64,000 nucleotides of DNA from positions 62,001-126,000 of the forward strand of contig NZ_PYOO01000004.1 in assembly GCF_003026395.1 (NCBI RefSeq). Reading direction: 5' to 3'. The notes under the pieces are model-generated. The model was not told the origin of the DNA. It saw only the letters and a program-made list of their open reading frames with translations, and ran no database searches. Below, piece after piece: positions 1 through 8,658 of this stretch. The number at the start of each line of letters is the position of its first letter. Position 1 is the stretch's first letter. A program made the position numbers and the translations under genes. This DNA comes from Photobacterium iliopiscarium. GTDB taxonomy: Bacteria; Pseudomonadota; Gammaproteobacteria; Enterobacterales; Vibrionaceae.

Positions 1-424
1 ACATATGATGCAATTACATTAGCGGTACTATCTATTTAAGTCATTAACTAAAACCTAAAGGTTAAAACTCAAATATATGTAATCAATTTTGCATAACGGG
101 TTATTAAGTCATAGTTAATGTGTAGTGTGATAAACCATAGACTAAATTAAACATTTGATCTGATTTTATTAATTTAAAGTTTTTTATAAAAAATAAAACC
201 TGTTTGAATATATAAAAATAGTATTTTTTATAAACTTTAAATATGGGTTTTGGTTGTTGTTTGTTCGTTTTTGTGACGTTTGTAGTTGATTTAATGAGTG
301 TTATTAAAAATGGCGTTGAATGTGATAGTTTGAAAGTGTGATCTGTGTCACGTTTTGTTTTTTAATTTAGGTTCATCTTAATAGCACAAACAATAAATAA
401 CTTAATAAATTATTGGTGGAAAAA
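1..424 (+). other. Leading non-coding region upstream of the HPF-like gene
   Basis: This stretch is very AT-rich and has no credible ORF. Its right part carries the promoter region of the HPF-like gene, including a CRP-type palindrome listed separately. Nothing else is recognised in positions 1-300; the gene that would lie to the left is outside the window. Confidence 0.5.
337..352 (+). promoter_or_regulatory. Candidate CRP binding site upstream of the HPF-like gene
   Basis: The sequence reads TGTGA-TCTGTG-TCACG, one base off the consensus TGTGA-N6-TCACA. It lies 73 bases before the ATG at 425. Placement suggests control by cAMP-CRP, which would fit stationary-phase or starvation expression of a hibernation factor. 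Direct match seen; regulation inferred. Confidence 0.6.
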
Positions 425-814
425 ATGACTTTAAAAGTAACTGCTAAAGGTTTTGAATTACCTGACTACATGGAAGCTCATATCGAATCTGAGTTTGCTA
501 AATTTGATAAATTCCAAGTGGCTTTCCATAGCCGTAATGTATTTATGAAGCTAGAACCAGGTCGTCAATTTATTGTTGAGATTGCGGTTAAGACTAGTGT
601 TGGTGATATTGAAGCATCTGCTGATGAAAAAGAATTAAGCGAAGCACTAAGCGCAGCATTTGCACGTTTAGAACGCCAAATCATCAAGAAAAAAGAAAAA
701 CCACTTGCTCACCGTTCTGAATTAAATGAACGTGACAAAGAAAACTTCCTTAAAGAAGAAGAAGCATCAGCAGAAGCTGCTGCTGATGTAGTTATTGCTG
801 AAAACGAAAAATAA
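425..814 (+). CDS. HPF/RaiA-family ribosome hibernation-type protein
   Basis: A 129-residue protein with the HPF (sigma-54 modulation, S30EA) pattern: an N-terminal VTAKGFELPDYMEAHIESEF helix region and a second helix around ASADEKELSEALSAAFARL followed by basic KKKEK. Family members bind the 30S subunit and stall idle ribosomes. A tail of about 35 residues rich in Glu and Ala follows the domain and is longer than in E. coli HPF. ATG 425 is chosen because GGTGGA sits just upstream; the in-frame TTG at 413 would swallow that ribosome site. A CRP-like site lies upstream and a terminator downstream. Exact paralogue (hpf or raiA) not decided. Confidence 0.75.
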   Translation: MTLKVTAKGFELPDYMEAHIESEFAKFDKFQVAFHSRNVFMKLEPGRQFIVEIAVKTSVGDIEASADEKELSEALSAAFARLERQIIKKKEKPLAHRSELNERDKENFLKEEEASAEAAADVVIAENEK

Positions 815-882
815 TAGCGCTCTAATGTGGCGTGTTATAAAAACATGCCACAGTGATATTATTATTAGTTAAGCAAATGAAG

Positions 883-915
883 CCTCGATCAAATTATATT
901 GATCGAGGTTTTTTT
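883..915 (+). terminator. Intrinsic terminator between convergent genes
   Basis: Ten-base perfect stem CCTCGATCAA/TTGATCGAGG (883-892 with 899-908), six-base loop, then seven T. It ends the HPF-like transcript and abuts the stop codon of the convergent methyltransferase gene. Confidence 0.9.
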
Positions 916-1687
916 ATGCCGCTTTTTGAGTGATTATTGTATTTTCTTTTTTAACACACACAAAAAGAGCATTACCTGATTGGCCATTCCACGGTACGAT
1001 TTTATCGTAGCTGTGTTCGAACATGGTGACATCAAAAAAGGGTGCTAATAATTGCTGTAATTGAGCAAAGTTGATTGCCACCATTGGGTGATAATCACGC
1101 CACGATTGCGTTACATTGTCACTTGTTTTTTCAATGTGCAGCTGTAACTGTTGGTGTTCACCCTCACCACTGTAATTCCAGCCTGATTGAAACATAAAAT
1201 GGCTATCTTCAAATTCAGTAGTGTGGCGCACAAAAGAGCTATTATCGATTTTATCTTTATCAACGGCATTGAAACAAAAAACACCTTCTTGCGTTAAGGC
1301 ATTATGTGCACTTTCAATACATTGTGTCAGTTTTTCAATATTGGCGTTGTAATGCAGCGAATATAAGAAACAAGTAATTAAGTCTAATGGAGCATCAACA
1401 GTAAAGTTACACATATCGTGCTGAACAAATGTTGCTTGAGGGCAACGCTGTTGAGCAATGTTCAGCATTGGTTGATTAATATCTAAGCCACTTGCTTGAT
1501 AACCATAACCAATAAAATGTTCAACATGGGGACCAGTACCACAAGCAAGATCAAGATAACGAGTGCCTTGATTGCCAAATAGCTGGTGGAGTCTACGGAT
1601 ACAATTACTTTGTTCTTGGTAATCTATATCAGCGCACATTAAATCATAGTAGCCAGACAAATCAGTGTATAAAGCGTTATAAGACAT
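914..1687 (-). CDS. Class I SAM-dependent methyltransferase
   Basis: A 257-residue Rossmann-fold methyltransferase. Motif I is YLDLACGTGPH near residues 44-54, the acidic residue of motif II is in SGLDINQPML, and a DLITCFLYSLHY block follows as motif IV. The arrangement fits the small-molecule methyltransferase families (PF13649/PF08241 type); the substrate cannot be read from sequence. Convergent with the HPF-like gene and separated by about 280 bases from rsuA, so probably monocistronic. Confidence 0.8.
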   Translation of the reverse strand: MSYNALYTDLSGYYDLMCADIDYQEQSNCIRRLHQLFGNQGTRYLDLACGTGPHVEHFIGYGYQASGLDINQPMLNIAQQRCPQATFVQHDMCNFTVDAPLDLITCFLYSLHYNANIEKLTQCIESAHNALTQEGVFCFNAVDKDKIDNSSFVRHTTEFEDSHFMFQSGWNYSGEGEHQQLQLHIEKTSDNVTQSWRDYHPMVAINFAQLQQLLAPFFDVTMFEHSYDKIVPWNGQSGNALFVCVKKENTIITQKAA

Positions 1688-1969
1688 TGTTAACCTAATG
1701 ATTATAAAGAAATTATCTTGGTTATGGTAATCGATGTATTACCAAAGTTGCGCGATGTTAGCTTAGCTTTATTAATGCGACAAACAATATTTAATAAATT
1801 AATAAAATTATTGAGATAGATCGCATTTTATTCTGTGTGAGTATATTTATATAAAAAGAAAATCAAGGGTTCGAGATTGATGCCGTGGTGAGCGATGAAA
1901 TATCTGTCTAATAGTTGCTTATTACTGACGGACAAGGATAATAATCGCTTTATAAATAGCGATGTTTTT

Positions 1970-2659
1970 ATGCGTCTTGATAAATTTGTTTGTAAAAGTA
2001 CAGCATTGACGAAAGCAGAGGCTATTGTCCATATTGAAGACGGTGATATTAAGATCAACGGTAACGTTAATACTGATATCTCAGCTCAAGTTCATGAAAA
2101 TAATGAGATAACTTTTGCTGGTGAGCAACTTTCCCCACGCCCATTTCGTTATTTGTTAATGAATAAGCCAGCACAAACAATTTGCTCTAATATTGATGAA
2201 GTTTACCCATCGCTTTTCAATTATATTGATATAGAACGACCACAAGAACTGCATATTGTGGGGCGATTAGACGCAGATACCACAGGATTAGTCTTGATTA
2301 CTGATGATGGTCGATGGTCGTTCAATATTACCTCTCCGAATAAATTATGCCCTAAAGTGTATCGCGTACACCTTCGTCAACCCATTGATATAAGTGCCAA
2401 GGCATTGTTTGCTCAAGGGATTAAGTTGCAAGGTGAACTACAGCTAACTGCGCCTGCAACATTAGCTATTGTGGATGATAAACAAGTGTTATTAACGATC
2501 ACTGAAGGTAAATTTCATCAAGTGAAACGCATGTTTGCCAGTATTGGTAACAAAGTGGTAGGTTTGCATCGTGAGAGCATTGGTTGCGTAACGTTAGATG
2601 TTGATGAAGGTCAGTGGCGTTATTTAACGGTTGATGAAATTAACGATCTCAACCCATAA
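1970..2659 (+). CDS. rsuA: 16S rRNA pseudouridine(516) synthase RsuA
   Basis: RsuA converts U516 of 16S rRNA to pseudouridine. The protein has an N-terminal S4 RNA-binding domain starting MRLDKFVCKSTALTKAEA, the catalytic block GRLDADTTGLVLITDDG with the nucleophilic Asp, and the C-terminal EGKFHQVKRMF motif. Starting at ATG 1970 gives 229 residues, the usual family length. An in-frame ATG at 1895 would add 25 residues with no homology character. No strong ribosome site precedes 1970, so translation may be weak or the start slightly different. Confidence 0.9.
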   Translation: MRLDKFVCKSTALTKAEAIVHIEDGDIKINGNVNTDISAQVHENNEITFAGEQLSPRPFRYLLMNKPAQTICSNIDEVYPSLFNYIDIERPQELHIVGRLDADTTGLVLITDDGRWSFNITSPNKLCPKVYRVHLRQPIDISAKALFAQGIKLQGELQLTAPATLAIVDDKQVLLTITEGKFHQVKRMFASIGNKVVGLHRESIGCVTLDVDEGQWRYLTVDEINDLNP

Positions 2660-2738
2660 TGAATATATTCAATATATGTTGTGAAGCGTCTACGTTAGAT
2701 AGGCATGACGACATATATCATCAAATGAGGATAAATCT

Positions 2739-3107
2739 GTGAAAAAAAGTCAATTAGGTTTTATTGTGGTAGCAGCAACAATGTTATTAGCAGGGTGTAG
2801 TGAGCCAACGGTCACAGCAACGCCAGTTAAAAATGTTGATACTGTATCAGTCACATCACCTGATGATATTGATGTATTTTGTCCAACAGGTATTTGCACG
2901 TTTGAACTATCAACCACGGAACCGACTAAAGCCACTGTCACTATGCACTATGACTACACTAAGCTTTATACCAAAATTGAAGGGGTGAGTGTTGTAGGTG
3001 AAGGGGCTAAAGATGCTAAAGTGGTCGATGAAGATCAATTTACGATTGAGCTAACGAAAAAGAACACACCTGTAAAAATTGAAGTTATAGATTTTTACCG
3101 TAACTAA
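2739..3107 (+). CDS. Small predicted lipoprotein
   Basis: A 122-residue protein with a lipoprotein signal: MKKS, a hydrophobic run, then LLAGC with the lipidated Cys at residue 20. The mature part is short, mostly beta-like, and contains a close Cys pair in DVFCPTGICTFEL that may form a disulfide in the periplasm. The start codon is GTG, supported by ATGAGG ten bases upstream. It follows rsuA by about 80 bases in the same direction. No family recognised; function unknown. Confidence 0.75.
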   Translation: MKKSQLGFIVVAATMLLAGCSEPTVTATPVKNVDTVSVTSPDDIDVFCPTGICTFELSTTEPTKATVTMHYDYTKLYTKIEGVSVVGEGAKDAKVVDEDQFTIELTKKNTPVKIEVIDFYRN

Positions 3108-3134
3108 ATAACATTTCTTCGCGTTATTCCTGAA

Positions 3135-3160
3135 GCAGTCTTTAATTACATAAGGACTGC
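3135..3160 (+). terminator. Weak hairpin after the lipoprotein gene
   Basis: GCAGTC(TT)/(AA)GGACTGC arms with a short loop, followed by a T-poor tract. It may end the lipoprotein transcript but lacks a real U run. Confidence 0.35.
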
Positions 3161-3254
3161 CTCTGTCTTGTCTTTGCTCTCATCATAAAATGTCACGGCT
3201 TTTAAATATAATCATACATAACAAAAAATTATTATTAGCAGGCGTTTGTCTCTT

Positions 3255-3662
3255 TTATTTATTGTTTAATAACGTTTTTCTTTTTTGATAATTAGAGAGA
3301 ATTTCTTTGTTACGTTCAGGTATTGCCCTTTTATCATGAATTAAGTGCTTAATCGCCATTATTGGATGTTTAATGATCATTTTTGGGCCTGAATAACGCA
3401 TAATTGTTTGTGAATGAACTTTTTGTTGTGGTTTGTAACAATGAATAGGGCATTGCTTACAGCTGGGTTTATTTTCACCATAAGGACACCGATCGAGACG
3501 TTGTTTTACATAGTTCCTAAATTGTTCACAATCAGCACAACGCTGAAATTTCACCGTATTGATTTGATGATGTTTTTCACAATAAAGATCAATCATTGCG
3601 GTTATCGTTTTAAATTCACGACCAAGTTGACCCGATAGATGAAAGTCGGTTTCTTTATTCAT
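3255..3662 (-). CDS. ygbA: YgbA family, nitric-oxide-inducible cysteine-rich protein
   Basis: A 135-residue protein matching the YgbA family (PF11756, 'nitrous oxide-stimulated promoter'). The hallmark is a set of seven Cys (residues 28, 42, 45, 59, 68, 71, 75) in LYCEKHH, RCADCEQF, RCPYGENKPSCKQCPIHCYK, then MRYSGPKMI and the basic tail. E. coli ygbA belongs to the NsrR regulon and is induced by nitrosative stress. The upstream region here carries a good NsrR-type operator, which supports both the assignment and the role. It probably binds metal or an Fe-S cluster through the cysteines (inference). Confidence 0.88.
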   Translation of the reverse strand: MNKETDFHLSGQLGREFKTITAMIDLYCEKHHQINTVKFQRCADCEQFRNYVKQRLDRCPYGENKPSCKQCPIHCYKPQQKVHSQTIMRYSGPKMIIKHPIMAIKHLIHDKRAIPERNKEILSNYQKRKTLLNNK

Positions 3663-3707
3663 GTTTTATGGCCACATATGAGTAGAAGGAATGATTCTAA
3701 CGGTATG

Positions 3708-3730
3708 AAGATGTATTTCAAATAAAACTT
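3708..3730 (-). promoter_or_regulatory. Candidate NsrR operator upstream of ygbA
   Basis: Two 11-base halves separated by one base: AAGATGTATTT, C, AAATAAAACTT. The first half matches the NsrR half-site exactly; the second matches 9 of 11 positions of its inverse. It lies 46 bases before the ygbA start codon. This 11-1-11 layout is the one known for E. coli NsrR. Confidence 0.65.
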
Positions 3731-3900
3731 TATCAAAATGATAAAAAATGAAGATAAACACAAATTACTTTAGTGATAAGTATTAATTATGTTAGTAAAG
3801 TGAAAAATTTAATGATGAAACACAAGAAATATACCGAGATAGCTTGATTTAACAGGAGTTGAGCAGTAGTATCCACGCCTCGATTTTTATGGTGGTGTAT

Positions 3901-4194
3901 ATGAGCAGATTTGAGTGCCTTGAAAGAATTGTCGACGAATATCGTAAGAAAGTTCGTGACGCAGAGTTTAACCGTCAGAACGATAGCGAAGTTGCTAAAG
4001 TTCTAGTTTTATTAGTCGGTAACTCAATGTTCAGTCTGGCTGATGAATTTGCTGATTGGGTTAATCGTGGCGGTGATCGTAGCTATGGCGGTAAGTTTTT
4101 TGTTTCTAAGCAACTAATGACGTTGTTAGAGCCAGTAACTTTCCGTGGCGTAACGGTTCGTCGTGATTCGATTAAACTATTCAGAATTTCATAA
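3901..4194 (+). CDS. Conserved-looking small protein of unknown function
   Basis: A 97-residue protein beginning MSRFECLERIVDEYRKKV: an amphipathic helical N-terminus, a hydrophobic stretch (VLVLLVGNSMFSLADEFADW) and a basic C-terminal part. No family recognised. The start is uncertain: ATG 3901 follows GGTGGT, ATG 3889 is also in frame, and TTG 3859 sits only two bases after an AGGAG. Downstream lies a strong terminator. Codon use is like the neighbouring core genes, so it is probably real. Confidence 0.6.
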   Translation: MSRFECLERIVDEYRKKVRDAEFNRQNDSEVAKVLVLLVGNSMFSLADEFADWVNRGGDRSYGGKFFVSKQLMTLLEPVTFRGVTVRRDSIKLFRIS

Positions 4195-4281
4195 CCTGAG
4201 TGGCTTCCAATCGTTATTCAATGACTCTCCGATAGAAAAATTGAAAAACAGATTTTTGATCTAGCTATTAGCGTGGTCAAT

Positions 4282-4311
4282 AAAAAGGGGATGCTACGGC
4301 ATCCCTTTTTT
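4282..4311 (+). terminator. Intrinsic terminator
   Basis: GGGATGC-TACG-GCATCCC (4288-4294 with 4299-4305) followed by six T and preceded by A residues. It closes the small gene at 3901-4194 and isolates tpm. Confidence 0.9.
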
Positions 4312-4492
4312 GTTGATTATTATAAAGTGACATGTTCACCTGCATTACCTTGTTTATCTTCTCTTCCTGCACTTTCGATTTTTCCTATTCCTGCTGTTTT
4401 CCTGTTTCTTCTGTACTTAACCCTTGAGTCTCAATAGCGACTTATGGTCAACTAGCATCAAATAAAAAATATATAAAGAAAGAAGGTAATAC

Positions 4493-5131
4493 ATGGACGC
4501 TGAATTTTGGCATAGCCGTTGGGCTGAAGATCGTATTGGTTTTCACTTAACCGACGTTAATCCATTATTAATAAAACACTGGTCACAGGTGAATGCTCAA
4601 CGTGATGATCGCGTGTTAGTACCAATGTGTGGCAAATCAGAAGACTTAGTTTGGCTTGCGGCGCGTCATAACGATGTGGTTGGGATTGAACTGAGTGATA
4701 TTGCTGTAAAAGCTTTTTTTGCTGAGAATCTTTACACGCCATTAGTCACTGGGATCGGCTGTGAGCATGTGTATTCATTTGATGAGATCACAATCTATCA
4801 AGGGGACTATTTTACCGTTCCTGTTGCACCGGTTGACGTGGTGTATGATCGCGCGGCATTAGTTGCGATGCCACAATCAATGCGTGAACGTTATGTTGAG
4901 CGTTTATTGCAGTTGATAAAACCCGGTGGGCGTATTTTATTAGTGACCTTAGATTACCCTCAATCACAAATGGACGGGCCTCCATTCTCAGTGCCTAAGG
5001 CTGAAATAGAAACGTTATTCAGTGGTTGTAAGATCACCCATTTAGAACGTGATGAAGCTGATGCAACCCATCCTCGTCGTCAACGTGGTGTCGAGCGTTT
5101 TGCTGAAGAAGTATGGCTAATTGACGTTTAA
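4493..5131 (+). CDS. tpm: Thiopurine S-methyltransferase
   Basis: A 212-residue TPMT family enzyme that transfers a methyl group from SAM to thiopurines and, in marine bacteria, to selenium or tellurium compounds. Family marks are MDAEFWHSRWAEDRIGFH at the N-terminus, the SAM site VLVPMCGKSEDLVWLA, IGVEL-like GIELSD, and VVYDRAALVAMP. Length is typical. AAGAAGG precedes ATG 4493 at good spacing. It converges on purT with a shared bidirectional terminator. Confidence 0.93.
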   Translation: MDAEFWHSRWAEDRIGFHLTDVNPLLIKHWSQVNAQRDDRVLVPMCGKSEDLVWLAARHNDVVGIELSDIAVKAFFAENLYTPLVTGIGCEHVYSFDEITIYQGDYFTVPVAPVDVVYDRAALVAMPQSMRERYVERLLQLIKPGGRILLVTLDYPQSQMDGPPFSVPKAEIETLFSGCKITHLERDEADATHPRRQRGVERFAEEVWLIDV

Positions 5132-5157
5132 TAAACTCACAATAGCGTAGCTGAAAA

Positions 5158-5186
5158 AATAAAGGCGTCTATGTGACGCCTTTATT
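5158..5186. terminator. Bidirectional terminator between tpm and purT
   Basis: Twelve-base stem AATAAAGGCGTC/GACGCCTTTATT around a five-base loop (5158-5169 with 5175-5186). A/T-rich arms give a T-containing tail on both strands, fitting the convergent gene pair. Confidence 0.85.
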
Positions 5187-5207
5187 GTCTTTATTGTACC
5201 GCTAAGG

Positions 5208-6383
5208 CTACAGAATGACGTTAACATCTGCTGCCGTAGCAATGGCATCAGTAACAGCTGTGTCAATGTCATCACGGCGTGTAAGCGCAACCCCAAGACG
5301 GCGGCGACCATTGATTTCAGGTTTGCCAAATAGTCTTATTTGCGTTTGTGGGCGAGATAACGCGGCGGTTAAATTATCAAACCGAATATTGGTAGAAATA
5401 CCCTCAGCAAGAATAACCGCAGAAGCTGATGCGCCATACTGTGTAATCGTGGTAATGGGCATGCCTAAAAAGGCACGGACATGCAATGCAAATTCAGATA
5501 ACTCTTGCGAGATCAGGGTTACCATTCCTGTATCGTGCGGGCGAGGGGATACTTCGCTAAACAGCACTGTATCGCCTTTAACGAACAATTCCACCCCAAA
5601 TAGGCCATAACCGCCTAATTCGTTTACAACCTTCTTAGCAACGTTCTCAGTCGCTTTTAAGGCAGCATTTGACATTTGCTGTGGTTGCCACGACTCACGG
5701 TAGTCGCCATCCTCTTGACGATGACCAATTGGCGCACAGAAATGCACACCATCAACCGCGCGTACTGTCAGTAGCGTGATTTCATAATCAAAATCGACAA
5801 AGCCTTCAACAATCACACGACCTGCGCCTGCACGTCCACCTTCTTGTGCGTATTGCCATGCTGATTCAATGTCTGCGGCAGTTTTAATCACGCTTTGACC
5901 TTTGCCTGATGAACTCATGATCGGCTTTACAACACACGGCATGCCAATGCGATGCACTGAGGCTTCAAAATCGGCATATTGATCAGAGAATTCATAAGGC
6001 GAGGTTGGAATGGCTAAGGTTTCAGCGGCAAGACGACGAATACCTTCACGGTTCATGGTCAGTTTAGTCGCGTTAGCGGTGGGTACGACATTGACACCTT
6101 GGCTTTCAAGTTCAACTAAAGTATCTGTCGCAATTGCTTCAATTTCAGGTACAACAAAGTGGGGTTGTTCAAGGGCAATAATACGTTTAAGTGCATCACT
6201 ATCTAACATATCAATCACATGGCTACGATGTGCTACCTGCATTGCTGGCGCATTCTCATAACGATCAACAGCAATCACTTCAAGCCCAAGACGCTGACAC
6301 TCAATAGCAACTTCTTTACCTAGCTCACCAGAGCCAAGCAGTAATACACGGGTTGCATCAGAACAAGTAGCGGTACCAAACAT
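5208..6383 (-). CDS. purT: Formate-dependent phosphoribosylglycinamide formyltransferase 2
   Basis: PurT makes formyl-GAR from GAR, formate and ATP in purine synthesis. The 391-residue ATP-grasp protein shows the N-terminal [20 protein letters not shown], the ATP-grasp glycine loop in [12 protein letters not shown], the metal-binding end ([27 protein letters not shown]) and the family C-terminus with GRRRLGVAL. Length equals that of E. coli PurT. A PurR-like operator lies about 70 bases upstream, so purine repression is likely. Confidence 0.96.
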   Translation of the reverse strand: MFGTATCSDATRVLLLGSGELGKEVAIECQRLGLEVIAVDRYENAPAMQVAHRSHVIDMLDSDALKRIIALEQPHFVVPEIEAIATDTLVELESQGVNVVPTANATKLTMNREGIRRLAAETLAIPTSPYEFSDQYADFEASVHRIGMPCVVKPIMSSSGKGQSVIKTAADIESAWQYAQEGGRAGAGRVIVEGFVDFDYEITLLTVRAVDGVHFCAPIGHRQEDGDYRESWQPQQMSNAALKATENVAKKVVNELGGYGLFGVELFVKGDTVLFSEVSPRPHDTGMVTLISQELSEFALHVRAFLGMPITTITQYGASASAVILAEGISTNIRFDNLTAALSRPQTQIRLFGKPEINGRRRLGVALTRRDDIDTAVTDAIATAADVNVIL

Positions 6384-6449
6384 TGAAATTCCTTACGATT
6401 TGTCATAAAAGGTGAAATCTGTCGCTAATAATACCTTATTTTGATGTTT

Positions 6450-6465
6450 GCGCAATCGTTTGCTT
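6450..6465 (-). promoter_or_regulatory. Candidate PurR operator upstream of purT
   Basis: GCGCAATCGTTTGCTT matches the PurR consensus ANGCAANCGNTTNCNT at every fixed position except the first. It is 67-82 bases before the purT start codon. Only the first base disagrees, so PurR control is plausible; binding itself is inferred. Confidence 0.65.
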
Positions 6466-6511
6466 TTGGTGGGTATTTGATAGAAAGATCATAATTGAAG
6501 AACGTGAAGCG

Positions 6512-6540
6512 AAAAAAAACCGCTTATCATAAGCGGTTTT
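6512..6540 (-). terminator. Terminator of the EamA transporter gene
   Basis: On the minus strand AAAACCGCTTAT and ATAAGCGGTTTT form a long stem with a very short loop, followed by a run of T. It sits just after the EamA stop codon. Confidence 0.88.
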
Positions 6541-6547
6541 AATGTGG

Positions 6548-7429
6548 TTATTTTTTACGATTTTCCCAATGGGTAATAAAAGCAACGGAGAGGATAATAA
6601 TTCCCGCACCGAGCCATAATCGTCCTGGTGGTGCCCAGCCAAAGACTAACCATCCACCTAATACGTTTAAAGGTAATTTAGCATGATCAAAAGGTTGGAC
6701 AAAAGAAGCATCAGCCACCGCATAGGCTTTGGCAATTGCCCATTGTGCTAACCCTGTTAATAAGCCTGCCAGAATTAATAACCACCAGCTAAAACCTGCC
6801 GTTGGCATGGTAAAATCAGGTGCCGCTAAAATAAGATTGAATGGCGTCATTAAAATAAGCAGATACATCACGATGGTTGTGGGTGATTCATGGCTAGATT
6901 GTTTTTTTACCATCAATGAATAAGCCGCCCAGAAAAAGGCTGCACCTACAGGCAATAATGTCGCGATGTTAAAATCTTCAGACCATGGCTCAAGAATAAT
7001 CATTGCACCAACAAAACCACCTAACGTTGCTAACCAACGCGCTTTACCGACGGTTTCTTTAAGAATGAGCCCTGAACCAATTGTTGCAAATAGTGGGGAA
7101 ATCATCAGTAATGCAATACCTTGCCAAATAGGGACAGGGTAGGCTAATGCCCATAGCCACAACTGGATGCCGATAACCGCAAAAAACACCCGTAAGCAGT
7201 GTAACCAAAAGTGATTGGTTTTAAGTGATTGTCGAATACCTAATGTGCGTAGCCAAGGCAACATTGCGATTAATGCAATAAAGTATTGGATCAACGCAAC
7301 AGACGTGGAAGGAACATGCATTTTGATACTGAGGTACTGGGCTAAGCTGTTTACTATTGCAAACGCGAGCCCAGCGGTGAGCATCCATGCAGCGCCTCGC
7401 AAAGGATTATGTGTTTGAGTCATTGTCAT
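6548..7429 (-). CDS. EamA/DMT-family inner-membrane transporter
   Basis: A 293-residue protein made of ten predicted hydrophobic helices in two EamA repeats, typical of the drug/metabolite transporter superfamily. N-terminal repeat begins RGAAWMLTAGLAFAIVNSL; the second starts near LLPVGAAFFWAAYSLMVKK. The short basic C-terminus ENRKK is cytoplasmic. Substrate unknown. The start could be the first or third Met codon (7429 or 7423). Divergence from nothing: it is flanked by terminators on both sides and is probably a single-gene transcript. Confidence 0.85.
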   Translation of the reverse strand: MTMTQTHNPLRGAAWMLTAGLAFAIVNSLAQYLSIKMHVPSTSVALIQYFIALIAMLPWLRTLGIRQSLKTNHFWLHCLRVFFAVIGIQLWLWALAYPVPIWQGIALLMISPLFATIGSGLILKETVGKARWLATLGGFVGAMIILEPWSEDFNIATLLPVGAAFFWAAYSLMVKKQSSHESPTTIVMYLLILMTPFNLILAAPDFTMPTAGFSWWLLILAGLLTGLAQWAIAKAYAVADASFVQPFDHAKLPLNVLGGWLVFGWAPPGRLWLGAGIIILSVAFITHWENRKK

Positions 7430-7502
7430 TGGCTTCTAATAATAGGTGGCGAGATGATACGCTTTTGATGTTTGATAGCCAACATTGATCCTATTTAGAC
7501 AA

Positions 7503-7525
7503 TAAAAAACCGCCACTTAGGCGGT
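7503..7525 (-). terminator. Terminator of cdd
   Basis: On the minus strand ACCGCC-TAAGT-GGCGGT followed by TTTTTT, thirty bases after the cdd stop codon. Confidence 0.85.
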
Positions 7526-7555
7526 CTCTTCAGTATTTTTAAATCAATTGCTGAC

Positions 7556-8443
7556 TTAATAAGCAACATACATTAGTTGTATATCCGGATTAAGTGCATC
7601 TAACAATGCTTGTGTACGCGCTAATTGACTAATTTTACTTTCAGCACTTTCTACCAGTGCTGCTTCTGCAATCTCAGACAATGAATAGTTAGACATATTC
7701 ATATTAATTAATGCCACTTGCAGAGGCGGTAAGCTTGGGTTGAATGCTGCATTTTCTGCATACATGCCTTCAAAAATACGGCCATCATGTGCTTTTAATG
7801 CCACACCACTGAAATTCTTTGAGTAAGGTGCATGTGAACGGTTGGCTGCATTACACGCGCTAATCGCAAGTTCTGAACCTTCTTCAATGCAAATGCCATT
7901 ATTCAAATCGCTCAATAGACCATCCTTCACCCCTAAATCTAGCGGGCCAAAAGAATCAGGTAGGTATTGTTGCAGCGTCATTGGTTCGCGTTGTGGCAGT
8001 TGGATGATCATATCGTTAGCTGATGTTAATTCATTCATAAACTGACGGCAGTGACCACAAGGGCTGTAGTTAATAGTGACATCTTTAATACCCACTTCAC
8101 CCTTGATCCATGCATGGCTAATGGCAGATTGCTCAGCATGAATAGTACAAGCCATACTTGCGTTTTCAAATTCCATGTTAGCACCAAAATATAAGCGGCC
8201 AGATGTGCCACGAACAATTGCACCAACATAGAAATTAGAAATAGGGACTACAGCATAGGAAGCAGCAAGAGGAAGGAGGGCCAAGCGAAGTTCAGTATCA
8301 GTCATGTGCGTGGTTGATAATAAACATTCAAATTGCTCAGGACTGATAGTCGAATCGAAATCTGAAGCTTCAATAATAGGCTTTAAAGCTGACGCCAATT
8401 CAGCAGGTAATAAGCTTAATGCTTTTATAACACGTGCGTACAT
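7556..8443 (-). CDS. cdd: Cytidine deaminase
   Basis: Cdd deaminates cytidine and deoxycytidine to uridine forms for pyrimidine salvage. The 295-residue length shows it is the large, two-domain dimeric type. The zinc site is intact: His102 and Glu104 in CTIHAEQSAI, Cys129 and Cys132 in YSPCGHC, at the same residue numbers as in E. coli Cdd. The second, catalytically degenerate domain follows. A CRP-type palindrome lies about 60 bases upstream, in line with the CRP/CytR control known for cdd in enterobacteria. Confidence 0.96.
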   Translation of the reverse strand: MYARVIKALSLLPAELASALKPIIEASDFDSTISPEQFECLLSTTHMTDTELRLALLPLAASYAVVPISNFYVGAIVRGTSGRLYFGANMEFENASMACTIHAEQSAISHAWIKGEVGIKDVTINYSPCGHCRQFMNELTSANDMIIQLPQREPMTLQQYLPDSFGPLDLGVKDGLLSDLNNGICIEEGSELAISACNAANRSHAPYSKNFSGVALKAHDGRIFEGMYAENAAFNPSLPPLQVALINMNMSNYSLSEIAEAALVESAESKISQLARTQALLDALNPDIQLMYVAY

Positions 8444-8503
8444 TGGGTGTTACTCCTTCATTGTTTATGGCAAAACATTCTATGTGAATCACAACGAGTT
8501 AGA

Positions 8504-8519
8504 AGTGATCTTGATCACA
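8504..8519 (-). promoter_or_regulatory. Candidate CRP site upstream of cdd
   Basis: AGTGA-TCTTGA-TCACA, a near-perfect CRP palindrome (one base off TGTGA-N6-TCACA), 61-76 bases before the cdd start. The inner bases GTGATCTTGATCAC are symmetric. CytR half-sites were not convincingly seen. Confidence 0.65.
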
Positions 8520-8658
8520 CTGTTTGTTTTGCCATTACACCTATTACATTACTGAGAGTGGCGTCACACTTGTTTCTGTAACAAAGAATATAATATTTCA
8601 ATGACTTAGCAAAAATTAACCGTTTTGGTTGTTTTATGCGCAACTATTGAATTGCTTA

